A stretch of DNA of 34,033 bases from Pelargonium nanum (taxonomy: Eukaryota > Streptophyta > Magnoliopsida > Geraniales > Geraniaceae), in assembly GCA_036897485.1 (NCBI GenBank), contig JAYMTF010000546.1, positions 1 through 34,033 on the forward strand, in the 5' to 3' direction. The notes beneath the pieces were generated by a model. The model was not told the origin of the DNA, did no database searches, and saw only the letters and a program-made list of their open reading frames with translations. Every line of letters begins with the position of its first letter. Within the stretch, counting starts at the first letter, position 1. Position numbers and translations under genes: made by a program. Below, piece by piece: positions 1 to 11,173 of this stretch.

Positions 1-299
1 ATAAAGACAAAAATCCAGTAGGAACTCGCCTTCTTGGTGCGATCACCGAAGAATTCAAAGGTACAAAGTTTGGCAAAATGAGGTCATTAGCGCTTGAAAT
101 AATATAAGAAGTCTCTTCAAAGGAAATTGTGATACGTCGTCGTTTGGTCTTCTTTTTCAAATGCTAGGGTTTCTGACTTAGTCCAATGTTGGTCTTTTGG
201 TCTTCAGGTGTCTAGTGGTAGCAGTGCTCCAAGTCCGGTCAGTGACTTGTAGCTTGCATAGGTAACACACCGTTAAGCAGATCCCCTAGAGGGGGAACC

Positions 300-900
300 G
301 CCTCCGGCTTGATAATAAGATCTCCACAAAACATAATGTATTTTAAAGACTGAGAATCGAATCTCTGTTGTCCGTTCGAATTAACGAAGAACGCACGAAA
401 ACTGCGAAGAACACACGATGAACACGAAGAACGTTTGGGAGCGCTTTCGGGTTCTTGCGAGTGTGTTTAGGGTAGTAGAATGAGCGAACTTGATAATGTG
501 GGCTTGAAACTTCTTTTATAGTATACAAGCTTACCTGACACGCGACAACTTCTGATTGGCCGACACTATGGTGGGGCCCCCGGGCTCTATGGTCTCTGGC
601 TCGCTGCATGTTGGATTTGCACACCAACAGGGAAAGTGATTGGTGATGACGCGGTGCCTACTGGATCTGCACACTAGTAGGGCAACCGACATTCTCAGTT
701 TGTCTCATTGCCAGATAACCTTGCTTGCCAACTCAGCTCTCGCTATCTTCGACCTCCGGCCATGTGAGACGTAAAGTTCATCGTTGATCAGTGTATAGGG
801 AGTGCACTAACTAGGGAGGATGCCATTACCAGGCGCACGCGACCTCTCTGAGGTCTGCGGCCGGGTCTAGGCATCTCCCCTAGTCTAGAGCTCCATTGAT
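300..900 (-). mobile_element. LTR-like promoter region of a retroelement, read leftward
   Basis: Read on the minus strand, this stretch has the layout of a plant LTR. A CCAAT box lies near 552-560, a strong TATA box (TATACTATAAAAG on the minus strand) lies at about 515-527, and a leader without a coding frame follows, with repeated GTTCTTCG words at about 375-435. Everything to the left, to base 1, would be the internal leader of the element, so its body would lie outside the window. I could not find a matching second LTR or clean TG...CA ends. The call is therefore inferred from composition and promoter layout only. Short open frames here look accidental. Confidence 0.3.
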
Positions 901-924
901 TCGAGCTTTATTGATTGAGGGCAT

Positions 925-1095
925 CTTTATCAGGGTCCAGGCGCCTCGGACTGCCCCATCTCCAGACTACCCCATCTCCGGAATACCCATCTCCGGATGG
1001 TCATCTATGAATAAGAATCTCGGAATAAGCATCTCAGAATAAGCATCTTTGATCAGACACTTCCGGACAAGCATCTCCGAATATGCACCTTCGGA
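925..1095. repeat. Degenerate short-word repeat (CATCTCCGGA-like)
   Basis: The word 'catctccgga/aataagcatct' recurs at least eight times with small changes, giving an imperfect array with a period of roughly 15-20 bases. Arrays like this are common in non-coding internal parts of plant LTR elements. It has no coding interpretation in either strand. Confidence 0.5.
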
Positions 1096-1169
1096 GACCC
1101 CACCTTTGGGTTTCCTTATTCCGTCTTTCCTTATTCTGTTAGGACTCTCTCAACTTAGGCAATCCCATT

Positions 1170-2323
1170 CTAGACAACTTGCAAGTGGGCCCGGTGGCAT
1201 GGCCACATATGCAGACGAACAGGGGAAGGAGGTATACGGATGGGCCTTGCGAACGTAGGTGGGTCGTGCGCGTCCATGCGGATCCGTGCGGCATTGCGGA
1301 TGTGGTTCGTGTGGGTGAGTGCGGCTTTGTGGCCCGCGCGGCTCAGATTGCACGTGTTCGGGTTGTGGACCTTCAATTTGAGACCCAATTCACTCCCATT
1401 TTGACCGTGACTTGTCGCGCCACGCGTCATGTGATGATTGGTCGGGAGATGGCTGATTTTTTGTGCTGAATCAGCTGCCCTCCACTCCGATTGGAATCGA
1501 TTTATCGGGGTCTATGATGGAGTATTGCGGAGTGGGTCCATCTTCCAAAACTTTTCTATTTCTCACTACTTGACCTTTCTTCATTGAATTAGGAAAGAAC
1601 TGTCTGTCTTGATTTAGGAAACACCACTTGTTTCTTGCAAGTTAAGTTTTCTATTTGGAAACTACTTCTTTTCCTTTTCTACTTATCTTTCCCATACTCC
1701 TATAATTAAGCTCTTGATCGCTTAATTATTTCACCCGCACGCGAAACTTTTAATTCTCAAATTGGCTCACCCCTTCTCAGAGTTTCCCCAATTCTTCGAA
1801 AGTAAGTGTCTTATTTTGCAATTTTACTTCAATTACTTCTTCTTTTCAATTTCTTGAACATAGCGCCTCCCCTGTGTATGGTTCAAAACATAAAAGAATT
1901 TGGAAAATGAGCTAGACGCTCAAATGTGTGGTCGCGGCTTCGTGTCCATCCACGGATGGGACACATGTCCGTGGGGCTTGCCGCTTGCAACTGCTCGGTG
2001 CTGATCTGCGCACGGTGCTACGCGCAAATGAGGCCCGTACCTGCTCTCGACCATGGACAGCTTGCCCTCGTTTCCGCACAGTCAGGTGCACGGTTAGGGA
2101 CAATTGCATGGCCCACGCGGCTTCGCAGATTCGCAGATGTCGCGGGATGCGAGCGCGGTAAAGCGGATGCGGCGTGATGACATCACGCGAGGGGTGCATG
2201 CCCTCGGGCATAGGGTGGCTCGGCCTCCCACTGTCCCCTCTATCTTCGCTTTCTTGTATTGCTAATTTTGTATCTTTTCATAGCTTGATGCATATTTTTT
2301 TTTGCTTCTACCTTGGTACCACC
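1170..2323. other. GC-rich retroelement-derived non-coding region
   Basis: Two GC-rich islands (about 1170-1440 and 1915-2215) share words built from GTGCGG, GCGGAT and GGCCC(A/G)CGCGGCT. A pyrimidine-rich AT segment at 1545-1880 separates them. Open frames run in several phases on both strands, which is the usual result of high GC and few stops. None resembles a known protein. The segment leads directly into the broken gag-like gene, so I read it as the upstream leader of that element. It could also be a separate insertion. Confidence 0.4.
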
Positions 2324-3313
2324 ATGTCAGGACCATCCAAGAAAGGGAAGCAAGTCACTTTGTGAAAAGGAGTCTACCACTTTTCCTGTGACTTATCAGG
2401 CACTATTTGGGAATGATTCAGACGATGAGAATGTGGTAATAGCTTATCCTCGCCCCGCTTAAGTCAAACCAATTATTCCCCGAAGGGTACCTTTTACAGC
2501 TTCTCAAGGGTTTGTGCCCCTGAAGTGCAAGCTATGATTGATACTAAGCCTACTCATTCCTCATTACTTGGGATCACCGAGGAAGGTGCTTCCCGCCCTG
2601 ACACCAAAGATGAATTGACGAGGCTCTGGTTGGTGCATCATATTGACCCTAAGGAATTCAAGCCTTTTGTCCCCAAAGAAGAAGATGGGGGTACCCGCCT
2701 TGGGGAGATGCCGATGTTCATTAATCACTTTGTGGCGGGGCTCATTTTTCCGATGGATCTCTTTTTAGAGCGCGTGATTGCTCTATTTGGTCTCTATTTG
2801 GGTGACTTGACCCCTGTTTCTATTAGGAAGATCAATTGTTTCTCCACCTTGTACCGTTTGAAAGGCAGAGAGTCTTCATCTAGATTATTATCTCTTTGGT
2901 ATGGCAAAAAACGTCCAAAACACTCTGCTACTAAATTTCTCACAATCATTGCCAAGCAGGGCAAAATTCTTAGTTCGGAACGTGCGAAAGATGATGGATG
3001 GCACAACCGGAAGTTCTATGTTCAGTCTCGTCAGGGTTTCGCGTTCTCGTCTAGACCATCTCTTATCTGCCTCCCACCTCCCAAGACTCCTCCTGTCTTA
3101 GGTTACTACTATCATAAGACCTTTGACTTCTTGACTGATGGCCTCCCATCTAACATGGGTTATGATATGGAGTTTCTGATGAGAGGACCAGTCTAGTACT
3201 TCGTCGGAGTAGCTAGGCTTATCTATCCGGGTATCCCCCCATTGATGGAGCGCGCTCGTCTACATCGTGACTTCTCCTAGCCCATTCATGAGGATCTTGC
3301 CAACCCTTGTTGA
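2324..3313 (+). pseudogene. Broken gag-region gene, 'putative gypsy type transposon' family
   Basis: The longest intact piece is 2534-3196. Its translation carries the pattern of the plant 'putative gypsy type transposon' domain (Pfam Transposase_28-like): a hydrophobic GLIFPMDLFLERVIALFGLYLG segment (key residues F-P-x-D-L-F near codon 75), then a PVSIRKINCFSTLYRL stretch and a WYGKKR basic stretch. An ATG in good context at 2324 opens a related frame that stops at 2363. The coding trace then continues in other frames, with an in-frame stop near 2459 and a frame change near 2517. Beyond the stop at about 3194, recognisable sequence continues to about 3313, interrupted by further stops. It is therefore inactive. 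Such proteins lie in the N-terminal/gag part of Ty3-type elements, and their exact role is not established. No protease, reverse transcriptase or integrase follows, so the copy is also truncated. Confidence 0.6.
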
Positions 3314-6300
3314 AAAGAGGAGTGTGAAGACCCTTGTGTGTGCCCCCAACTGATAAGAAGCTCATTAAGACATGTTAGCTCTTGTTCCTTTCTTGTGACT
3401 CAGTATGTCTCTATCATTCTTCATCACTGCTTTCAAAAAGTGCTAATACCATCTCTTCAATTTTGGTAATCACTGGTCCGTGGTCCCTGGATGGCAGGAA
3501 CTCGTATAACACCGGCCAGACCAAGAAACGGAAAGAGGTGCTGCATAACAACGATAGGTATTATTATTATTGGATGTTATTATTATTATGATTATTATTA
3601 TTATTATTATTATTATTTACTAGAGGGATGAAATTTGTTAAATTTTAATTTACTATTGTAAGATGTGATGGAAAAGGCTCAAAGCTCTCACTCTCACTCT
3701 CACGTGGTAAAACAGTTGGATGGCCGGATGGGGTCATGTATGGTTGAATCTTTGGCAAGAAATCAACCAAAAAGTTCATCAAGTCTACTTGACAATTATC
3801 CTCTTACCGTCTTACCGATATTTTCAATTTAATTTGGGCATCAGTCTTAATCAAACCATATATATAGCATACTATATATTAATTGGTACACAAGATCTTG
3901 TGTGGGTTCAACAAAATCAATGTGATGCATATGGCTCTTAGGTTTTGAGCTCTGTTACTATTAATTTATTGTTGCAGCAACAAAAAAATAAAGTGGAAAA
4001 CTAAACCTTGTTTCCTAGTCCTTAATCTATTGCAGAATCAACGAAAAGTGCCGGAAGTTGACCCTAAATATAGTTATTTTTAAGTACACTAATTAATATA
4101 TTAATAGAGTACTGTATATAGTACTAAAAAAAGAAAAAAAACTAGCTAATGGATTCATTAACTAATCCAAAAATATTTATTATTCAATTAACGTTGGACA
4201 AGTGAAAATCATTAAAATCCGGAGCTACAATATTCTAGACTAAATACAAAGGTTGTTACGAATTAGAAGAATAGAGATATGGTTTTGACTCTATAATATT
4301 TGTGCAAATAAATTAAAATACAGATTTAACAATCATTTTTAACTGAGAACTAATTGTATATTAAGCTTTGTGTGATCTTGAAATGGTTGTGTTGTGTATC
4401 GTAAGAAGTCAGCAACAACTTTCAACATGATACTTTCTAATCCTAATATTGACAAAACAAAAAATGTTCCTTTATTGAGTTTATTGGTTTCTTATGGGTC
4501 CACTCACTTTCTTTTGTTTCAGACCTTTAAATTGAAGGAAAGTGTGCAATTGTTAAATCGTATTTAAGTATCATGAGTTCTTAATTTTCAATGTAGAACG
4601 TATAAGTTTAACGTCTAGCTCAACTTATTAATTAATAATGACTCTTCTCTCTATTCTGAAATCTAGACGAAAACTCTTCTTTTATTAATTCTTCAGCGAA
4701 ATTTTTTTGTCGATTTTTTTGATCGGCGATAATTCAGTTCTTTTTCTTACATTACTACATTTTGAATAAACATATATTGAACTGATTAATTTTATTCTTC
4801 TATTAGTTTCATCATCACTACTGACTCATCTTATAGTATCCCCTTGCATACGTCTCGTTATATATCATCTCTGCATCCACTATATGCTAGTTTGTGAGAG
4901 TATGTTTATTATGGGTAGATTAATTTTTCTCATGTTATTTTGTTTTAAATCATATTTTAGTAGTTTTCTTATATTTATAATTTTTTTTATTGCGGTCTGT
5001 CCTTTCTTATTAAAAGTTCTGTTCATTATGAGTTGATAGATACTATTTGGTTCTGCGGAGAGGCATTAGTATCGGCAAGAACTCAAGAATGTCGATTTGT
5101 TATTTTTAAAATTGATGTTATGCATGTCGTTGCTGAAGTTAGAGTCTGAGAAGTGGAATCGAAAATTTTAAATTATTATTTGATGGTATGTGTTTGCGTA
5201 GTTACCTAATGATGATATTATATATATCATCATTGGATTATATATGCAATATATAGGAAGTTGTTCCTCTATTTTAAACTTTAAAATTAGGATGTCATGT
5301 GACGTGATCCAACATGTCTATACACAAACAAAAGGCAGTAGTAGAGACCTTTTAAAATCATTTTCTTCCTTTAATTTTTCTGTGTCAACACGATCGACAA
5401 AAACATGATAACATGCATGTCCTATCTTTTGGTTGCATATTGATCATGATTCAGTCTAAAGGAAATTGCATTAATTTTTGTCTTGTTTTCATGGTCAATT
5501 GATTGGATGGCAACCAGTAGAGCACACATCGTGCATGGCACCTTATTATTATTATCACTATTCACTACGTGAGTCAAGAATATATATGAATCATATACAT
5601 GAACTGAAAGTATATTGAACAATTAATATATACTCTGATGTTAGGTGACATGTATTTTGACTTCAATTATATAATTCGAACGTATGCAAATATGGGATTT
5701 GTTAATAAAGTCGATCTTGTCGGAGACAAAAAAGAAAAGAAAAAAGAAACCGAGTGCAATGGCTCTATATTTTCATATTCATATTTGTGAGGTCTTTGTT
5801 GTTGAAATGGGCATGGCATTGTCGGCAATAGATGGTCCATTGGTGAAAAAGTAGCCTACAAATGATGCTTGAATTATTGAATTGTGTCACCACCTCACAT
5901 GTTGTCCTTGGGACATAAATTATCCATTGTTATTTCTTGTCTTGTTGAAAGGTGCTTCAGTCTATGAAACTATCTTGGACAACAATAATATTTTAAGTTA
6001 TCAACCATAGTTCATATAGTTGTTTCTCTTTTTATAAGTGTGTCACTAATGATATATAAGGTCAAGTTCTTGGTTAAATTAATCATGTAGTTTTTAGTTT
6101 CTTGAGACTTTTAGCACCACTTCTTCATGCATTATAGTTTGTATGAAATTGGTTCAATTTTTAACTTTATGGCTACAGATAAATTTTTCAGCGTTTTTAG
6201 TTCTTACTCATAAATTGTATCTGTTAGATAGAATCAAAATGATATTTCACATGTTGAAATTGCAATACTTTTATCACCTTTAAAAATCATATTTATCTAG

Positions 6301-6960
6301 CTAGAAGGTAAATTTATGTAGATTCATGTATATAGGAGTATTTGAATAGTTTTGGGGAATAAAATTGCGGTTTCTTGATTTCAAAAGCCATGGAATCAGA
6401 GAATGGCCTTTGATGTTCACCAACAAGCCAAAACCCAACATTGAAGCTTCATCTTTTCTTTACAAGATAATATTATTGCTAAAGATATATGTCAATTTCA
6501 TTGTCCTTCAAAACATGACTTTCCACTTTGAAAATTGAGTGCCATATTTTTTACAAGAAAGTGGAGGACAATGGAGGAGGACATGACATGAGCTGTTGTT
6601 GCAAGCTAGAAAAAGATTGATTCAAATAATGAAATGAAAACACATTTCTATACATGTATTAATTATTTGAATATAAAAAATTGATAGTTACCCGACAATG
6701 AGTTTCGAATCCAACCATTGATGTTATTATACTATACCCTTGTGACAAGTTCCTCTCTTCCTATTATTTATTGATCTAGTATTTTAAGCATAAACTATTA
6801 CTAGGAAGAACGTCAATAACACGTGATTATAACCTAACAACATCAATGTCCGTCATTGAATAAACATGAAAGAATTGAGTATGCACATAATGATGCAAGT
6901 GAAAACCTACTAATAAAGTTGACATCTTAATAGTGGAAGTCTAAGTCATTATGTGTAACA
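3314..6960. other. Intergenic AT-rich region, no gene seen
   Basis: I see no credible exon, RNA gene or intact mobile element in these 3.6 kb. The region is strongly AT-rich with stops in all frames. Small items inside it are the TTA microsatellite (listed separately) and a 21-base hairpin at 5211-5231 (8-base arms GATGATAT / ATATCATC around TATAT). The CACGTG-like and W-box-like words present here are no more frequent than expected by chance as far as I can judge. Confidence 0.5.
3559..3617 (+). repeat. (TTA)n microsatellite
   Basis: An interrupted array of TTA/ATT triplets with a long pure run at its 3' end (about 3590-3616). Its length suggests it is probably polymorphic between individuals. 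It lies just beyond the broken gag-like gene. Confidence 0.9.
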
Positions 6961-6978
6961 AATTATTGAAATTTAACA

Positions 6979-7960
6979 TGGTATCAGAGTTGGTTATGGT
7001 CCAGATTCAACCTTGGTCAAAGGTCGGGTTAACCTTAATCAATGTTCGGGTCAAATTCATAGGCCGCATTTGATTAAGAGGAACAAAACGTCCCGAAAGC
7101 GCACATTCTCACAAGGGTATGATCACAAACCATCTTACAAGCCTTCGCAAACCTTAGGCAGACTACACAAGCTTTAACAAGACCGCACAAGCCATAGCAA
7201 GCTTGCATGAGTGCACGCAAGGTCGCACTTAGTTTGCTCAAACATACAAGCCCACGGAAGTCCTTTACGAGACTCGTTCACATAATTTCCCGCAAGACTA
7301 GTCTGCGTGCCTCCGCAAGGCTCTCCTATACGGGACTCTCCTTGTCTCCTTGCCTCTTTCCGTGAACATCTCTCTGAGATTCGTTGTCCGTAAGCCTTAG
7401 CAAGTCCACAAGACCATCTCTGAGAAGACCATCTGCATCAGTGCAAGGCTATCTGAAAGCCCATTCGCGCAAGGCTTCACGAAAAGCCCATCTTTGCACT
7501 CCATCCACACAACTCTAGCAAGCCCACCTCTTTACTTGCTCCTCCACATGTTTCCCCACACTTCCTCTTGCATGCCCCCGCACACCATCCGCGCGCAATC
7601 TTTAAATGTGTATCAATATATGTGCACAAGTCTTGGTGAACATCTCCTCTGCATCCTATGATCTAATCCTGTAAGCTTCTTACATCTGTGCACCCTCTTG
7701 CACATCGATCCCATCCGTGAGCACCTACATCTGCATGCCTTCTATGCACATCGTCCTCAGTGCACGTCCGCAAGGACACATCCGTGAAAGCCATGTTCGA
7801 TGGGATAAGTCGCGGACTAGGTCGTTTTCTATAAAAATTTGCGGCATTGTCCAGAAAATTGCACGGCAGACTATCAGCTTCGACGTTCCCGGGATAAAAC
7901 AGCACACTCAATATTGAAATGTGTTGCACCACATAGAGATGAATTTGTAACCACACTAAA
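6979..7960 (+). mobile_element. Retroelement fragment with tRNA-Met primer-binding-like site
   Basis: TGGTATCAGAGT at 6979-6990 matches, except for the last base, the primer-binding site used by plant retroelements primed by initiator tRNA-Met (TGGTATCAGAGC). It directly follows TTTAACA, a plausible LTR 3' end in -CA. The next kilobase is clearly GC-richer than its surroundings and is filled with variants of 'cgcaag' and 'acaagcc' words (about 7090-7560). It then gives way to 'catctgcatgcc'-type words (7640-7790). No gag or pol coding is visible, as in LARD or TRIM elements. I could not identify the start of the upstream LTR or a downstream LTR, so the ends are uncertain. Confidence 0.4.
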
Positions 7961-8536
7961 TACTGCTCTCAAATTTTGCTGGGAATTGTAATTGTGATTG
8001 TGATTTTATTTTTGTGTTTAGAAAGTGGAACTAGAGAGGTTTTTATTGCCAAAAAATGAACGACTATGTGCTGAACGTGCAAATTGGGAGAGAAAATAAC
8101 GGCGGGAGAGAAAATTAGAGAAGAAAAGCTGGTTCTGTTTAGAAGACTTCATTCTGGATTTTCTAAATTTTAAAAAATAAAATAAGCAATTTTAGTAATA
8201 AAAATATATACTCAAGTGAACCTACACCAATAGTGCTTTAAATTTTAATATTACCAAGTTCTTTAAATTTCCAATGGAAGATGGACTGTTTCCTATCATT
8301 TCATAGTCGCTTAAAAACATAACTTTTAGATTTTCATAGTCGCTTAAAAACATAACTTTTAGATTTTGAAGATTTCCAATATCTTTAATTTGGGAATGCT
8401 ATACATGAGAGATGGTTGAGTGAAATTCCTAGAAATTCCAAGTTTTTGAGGTTACATATAATCATATGAATGAGTCAAAATCAGCTTGCCTTCAAATGAA
8501 TTTGAGTTAAAGTTTGAAGAGACATATCGTCTACTT
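7961..8536. other. Intergenic, no gene seen
   Basis: AT-rich sequence without a supportable coding frame. It contains only the 33-base tandem duplication listed next. Confidence 0.45.
8299..8364 (+). repeat. 33-bp perfect tandem duplication
   Basis: Two adjoining copies of a 33-base unit centred on CATAGTCGCTTAAAAACATA are identical or nearly so, which suggests a recent local duplication. No function can be inferred. Confidence 0.85.
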
Positions 8537-9168
8537 AGGGCTTGTTTGGTAACACTTATGAGTGTATAAAAGCTCTGACACTTCCACTAATATGTTAACA
8601 CACATATGAAAATGGCAGAAGATAAAAGCACATATGAGTGTTTTTGCTTAAAGTGTGTTTTTCTTATTGCTTTTGTCATGATTGATGTTTTTCAAGAAAC
8701 AATTTTTTTCTTCTCTCAGTTGATGTAGAAGCAGAAGTAGATAGAGAATAATTTAATTTTCCAAATGTACCCTTATTTTTGCATTTAAATTTCACGTTAC
8801 ACATCTATATTGATTTATAAACAGCAGACCTTCACAAAATTAAAGTAGACTTTTAATACAAAAAATCCTACCTTTTCAGTATAAAGGTTGATTGTTTTTA
8901 TGAAAAATTTGACTATTTATAAATACAATAGGTATATTTTTAATACCATATTTGTTTTTGATGTATTAATATCAAAATATAATACGTATGTACATTTTGG
9001 TCATTTTGTTTTTGATAATAATATGTGAAAAAAAATTGTTTGCTTTTGTTTTATGACACAAATGTACTTATATTGGCTTGAACAAACTTTTGATAACAAA
9101 CATACATACTTTTGAAAGCTATTTTGAAGCTATTTTTGACTTTTGAGTAGCGTTACTAAACAAGCTCT
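8537..9168. mobile_element. hAT-like terminal-inverted-repeat element, non-autonomous
   Basis: The left end reads AGGGCTTGTTTGGTAACACT and the right end, reverse-complemented, reads AGAGCTTGTTTAGTAACGCT. That gives terminal inverted repeats of about 20 bases with 4 differences. The GGGCTTGTTTGG-type end is typical of plant hAT-derived elements. The roughly 590 bases between the ends are AT-rich and have no transposase frame. The 8-base flanks do not match, so the target duplication is lost or the ends are a few bases off. It is old and non-autonomous. Confidence 0.6.
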
Positions 9169-9514
9169 AAAAATTAGTTTCTTGAAACCTCTTGAGAATC
9201 CACCCGAGCCTAGTGAGGTCAATGAGAGTGTGAGTATGGAGGCGTTAAGTTAATCATCTCAACCCTCACATTTTTTATATATTTATCCTAATTGTAAGAA
9301 GGATGTCTTACACGCATTGGAGGATGGTAATCCCCAGAGGAACCAAATTCAAACCACGTATATAGTAATACATCTAGAGAGAGACTTAATTAATTTTTTT
9401 TTACAATCGTTACGATAGGTTGATGGGTATTTTCAATATCCAAGAAATGTAGTGAATTATATTTTATTATATATTCATAAATTCATCCAAGAGATTATAT
9501 ATATATATATATAT
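9169..9514. other. Intergenic, no gene seen
   Basis: AT-rich sequence ending in a (TA)n run (about 9496-9514) that is the insertion site of the next MITE. Nothing else is recognisable. Confidence 0.45.
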
Positions 9515-9727
9515 AGAGGAAAATGAATCTAAGCCATGTTATTTTTGGCTTAGTCTAAGCCAAGCCAATCATAACATGACACCTCATTAAAATCACTTGT
9601 ACCCACCCAAGTGAATTGGTGGGAGCGGAGCGACCCGCCCGAATCCATGTTATTTTAATGAGGTGTCAACACCTTATTAGTGGTTTATCCTAAGCCAAAG
9701 CTAATTGGTTTAGATTCCTCAATCCCT
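9515..9727 (+). mobile_element. Fold-back MITE, family A, copy 1
   Basis: This element of about 213 bases folds back on itself. The first 80 bases and the reverse complement of the last 80 bases align. The terminal part carries GAATCTAAGCC / GGTTTAGATTC, the inner part TTGGCTTAG and CTAAGCCAA, and the innermost part ACACCTCATTAAAAT / ATTTTAATGAGGTGT. The unpaired centre holds the GC-rich core GGGAGCGGAGCGACCCGCCCG. It is inserted in a TA run, which fits a TA target site, though the low-complexity flank makes the duplication impossible to prove. It has no coding capacity. Confidence 0.8.
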
Positions 9728-10383
9728 TAATAATATATTGTAATATAAAATAAAAAATAACATAACACTTTTAATAATTTTGTTGACTTATAATGTTCGT
9801 GTTAACTTTTACTTAACGAGTGATGATGTGAGTAGCAAGTGATGATTATTTTATTCTCTACTTTCATTATGTGATCAGAATCTTCTCTCACAAGGCCACC
9901 ACGCCTAGTCCTTAGCTCGGTGATCTTCAATTTTCTCCTACTCAAGTTCGACTTTGATATATTGGATCAACTGGGTCTTCGATCCATCGACATGTTTGGA
10001 CCCCTTAAACCTTTCAATGCGAGACATGCCCAATCGGTAATCTCCCATACCCCCATTATGCTTGTAGGTAAGTACGTGCGCAGGATTTGAGCAAGGTACG
10101 CCCTGATGCAACCTCCTATTTGGTGACCTCGAGGCTCTAACGCCTTAAGGATTCAAATGAGATGACATCATCAACACTTCTTCGATGGGCCACAACGACA
10201 CCTCATCATGTGATCAATATAATTATCATTCGAGTTCATGACATCATCAAGAAATGCACACGACATCATCAAAGTTCACTTGCAGGTTGAACCAATTATT
10301 GTGTGGCACATCATACTCCACATTCTGAATTTGTGAGTGTAAAAATCCCACAAGCTATGGGAATATCTAATATATATATATAT
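9728..10383. other. Intergenic, degenerate repeat-like sequence
   Basis: No gene is seen. Around 9890-10330 the sequence becomes GC-richer. The word GACATCATCAA occurs three times (about 10165, 10242 and 10263), which suggests a decayed insertion, but no protein trace is readable in either strand. Confidence 0.35.
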
Positions 10384-10590
10384 AGAATAAGGCTCCTAAG
10401 CCAACTAAATTTTGGCTTAGTCTAAGCTAAGCCAATGAGGTGATGACACCTCATTAATTTTCATCCATACCCACTCAAGTGAATTGGTGGGAGCGGAGCG
10501 ACCCGCCCGGATCCAAGATTTTTAATGAGGTGTTATCACCTCATTTATGCCTTAGCCTAAGCCAAAAAAAAATTGGCTAGTCTTATACCC
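10384..10590 (+). mobile_element. Fold-back MITE, family A, copy 2
   Basis: Same orientation and structure as the copy at 9515-9727, with the identical GC-rich core (GGGAGCGGAGCGACCCGCCC at about 10490-10509). The innermost arms are CACCTCATTAA / TTTAATGAGGTG. A (TA)n run precedes it. Its 3' arm has diverged, with a run of nine A at about 10564 and the end reading CTTATACCC instead of CAATCCCT. It is therefore probably older or locally rearranged compared with copies 1 and 3. Confidence 0.75.
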
Positions 10591-11112
10591 ATTGTGTGAC
10601 AAGTGTCACTCCTAAGTTTTCAATTGAGTATCTAACTGAATGACATGTGTCAAATTTTATTCTCCAATTTTATGTCACATGTAATTTCTAACTAAATGAT
10701 ATAATTTGTTAATTAATTTTGATTATTTATATTCTTAAATCCATATAAAAATAATCAAAATATCAATCTAAAATTTAGATGTATATCCACTATTTAAAAA
10801 TTTATTTTTAAACATTTAGGTTTCAAAATTAATTTAGATAAATATTTTAAATTTGAATAAAAATATTTTTTATAAATACTTATATACAATACAAATAACT
10901 ATCTTAATTTGAAAATAAAAAATAAAAATGTTGCAATGTCTAAAGTAACATCTTCGTAAAGATTAAAAAATATTAGGTGACAACCGTGAAAACCATGAAG
11001 TTACTTAACATATTGTGTAGAAGAAAGTGTTTGACAATATTTCATATATATTTATTTATTATTTGACACATTAAATTTTGGTCAGATTATCATTAATTAG
11101 TTCGAAATCGTT
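10591..11112. other. Intergenic, no gene seen
   Basis: Very AT-rich with stops in every frame. Nothing is recognisable between the second MITE and the solo MITE arm. Confidence 0.45.
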
Positions 11113-11162
11113 CATGGCTTAGCCTAAGCCGATTAATATTTGGCTTAGAATCCTCAATCCCT
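11113..11162 (+). mobile_element. Solo 3' arm of a family A MITE
   Basis: The bases CATGGCTTAGCCTAAGCC ... TTGGCTTAGAATCC...CAATCCCT match the 3' arm of the complete copies. No core or 5' arm precedes it. It is separated from the next complete copy only by a short TA/GA run. It is either the remnant of a deleted copy or the displaced true end of the copy at 10384-10590. Confidence 0.65.
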
Positions 11163-11173
11163 ATATATATAGA

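Noticed and set aside
205..275. tRNA-like A-box wording (GTCTAGTGGTAGCAG)
   Set aside because: No B-box at the right distance and no cloverleaf can be drawn.
1179..2211. Several overlapping 60-100-codon frames on both strands
   Set aside because: They result from GC-rich repeat words with few stops. No frame is favoured and none resembles a protein family.
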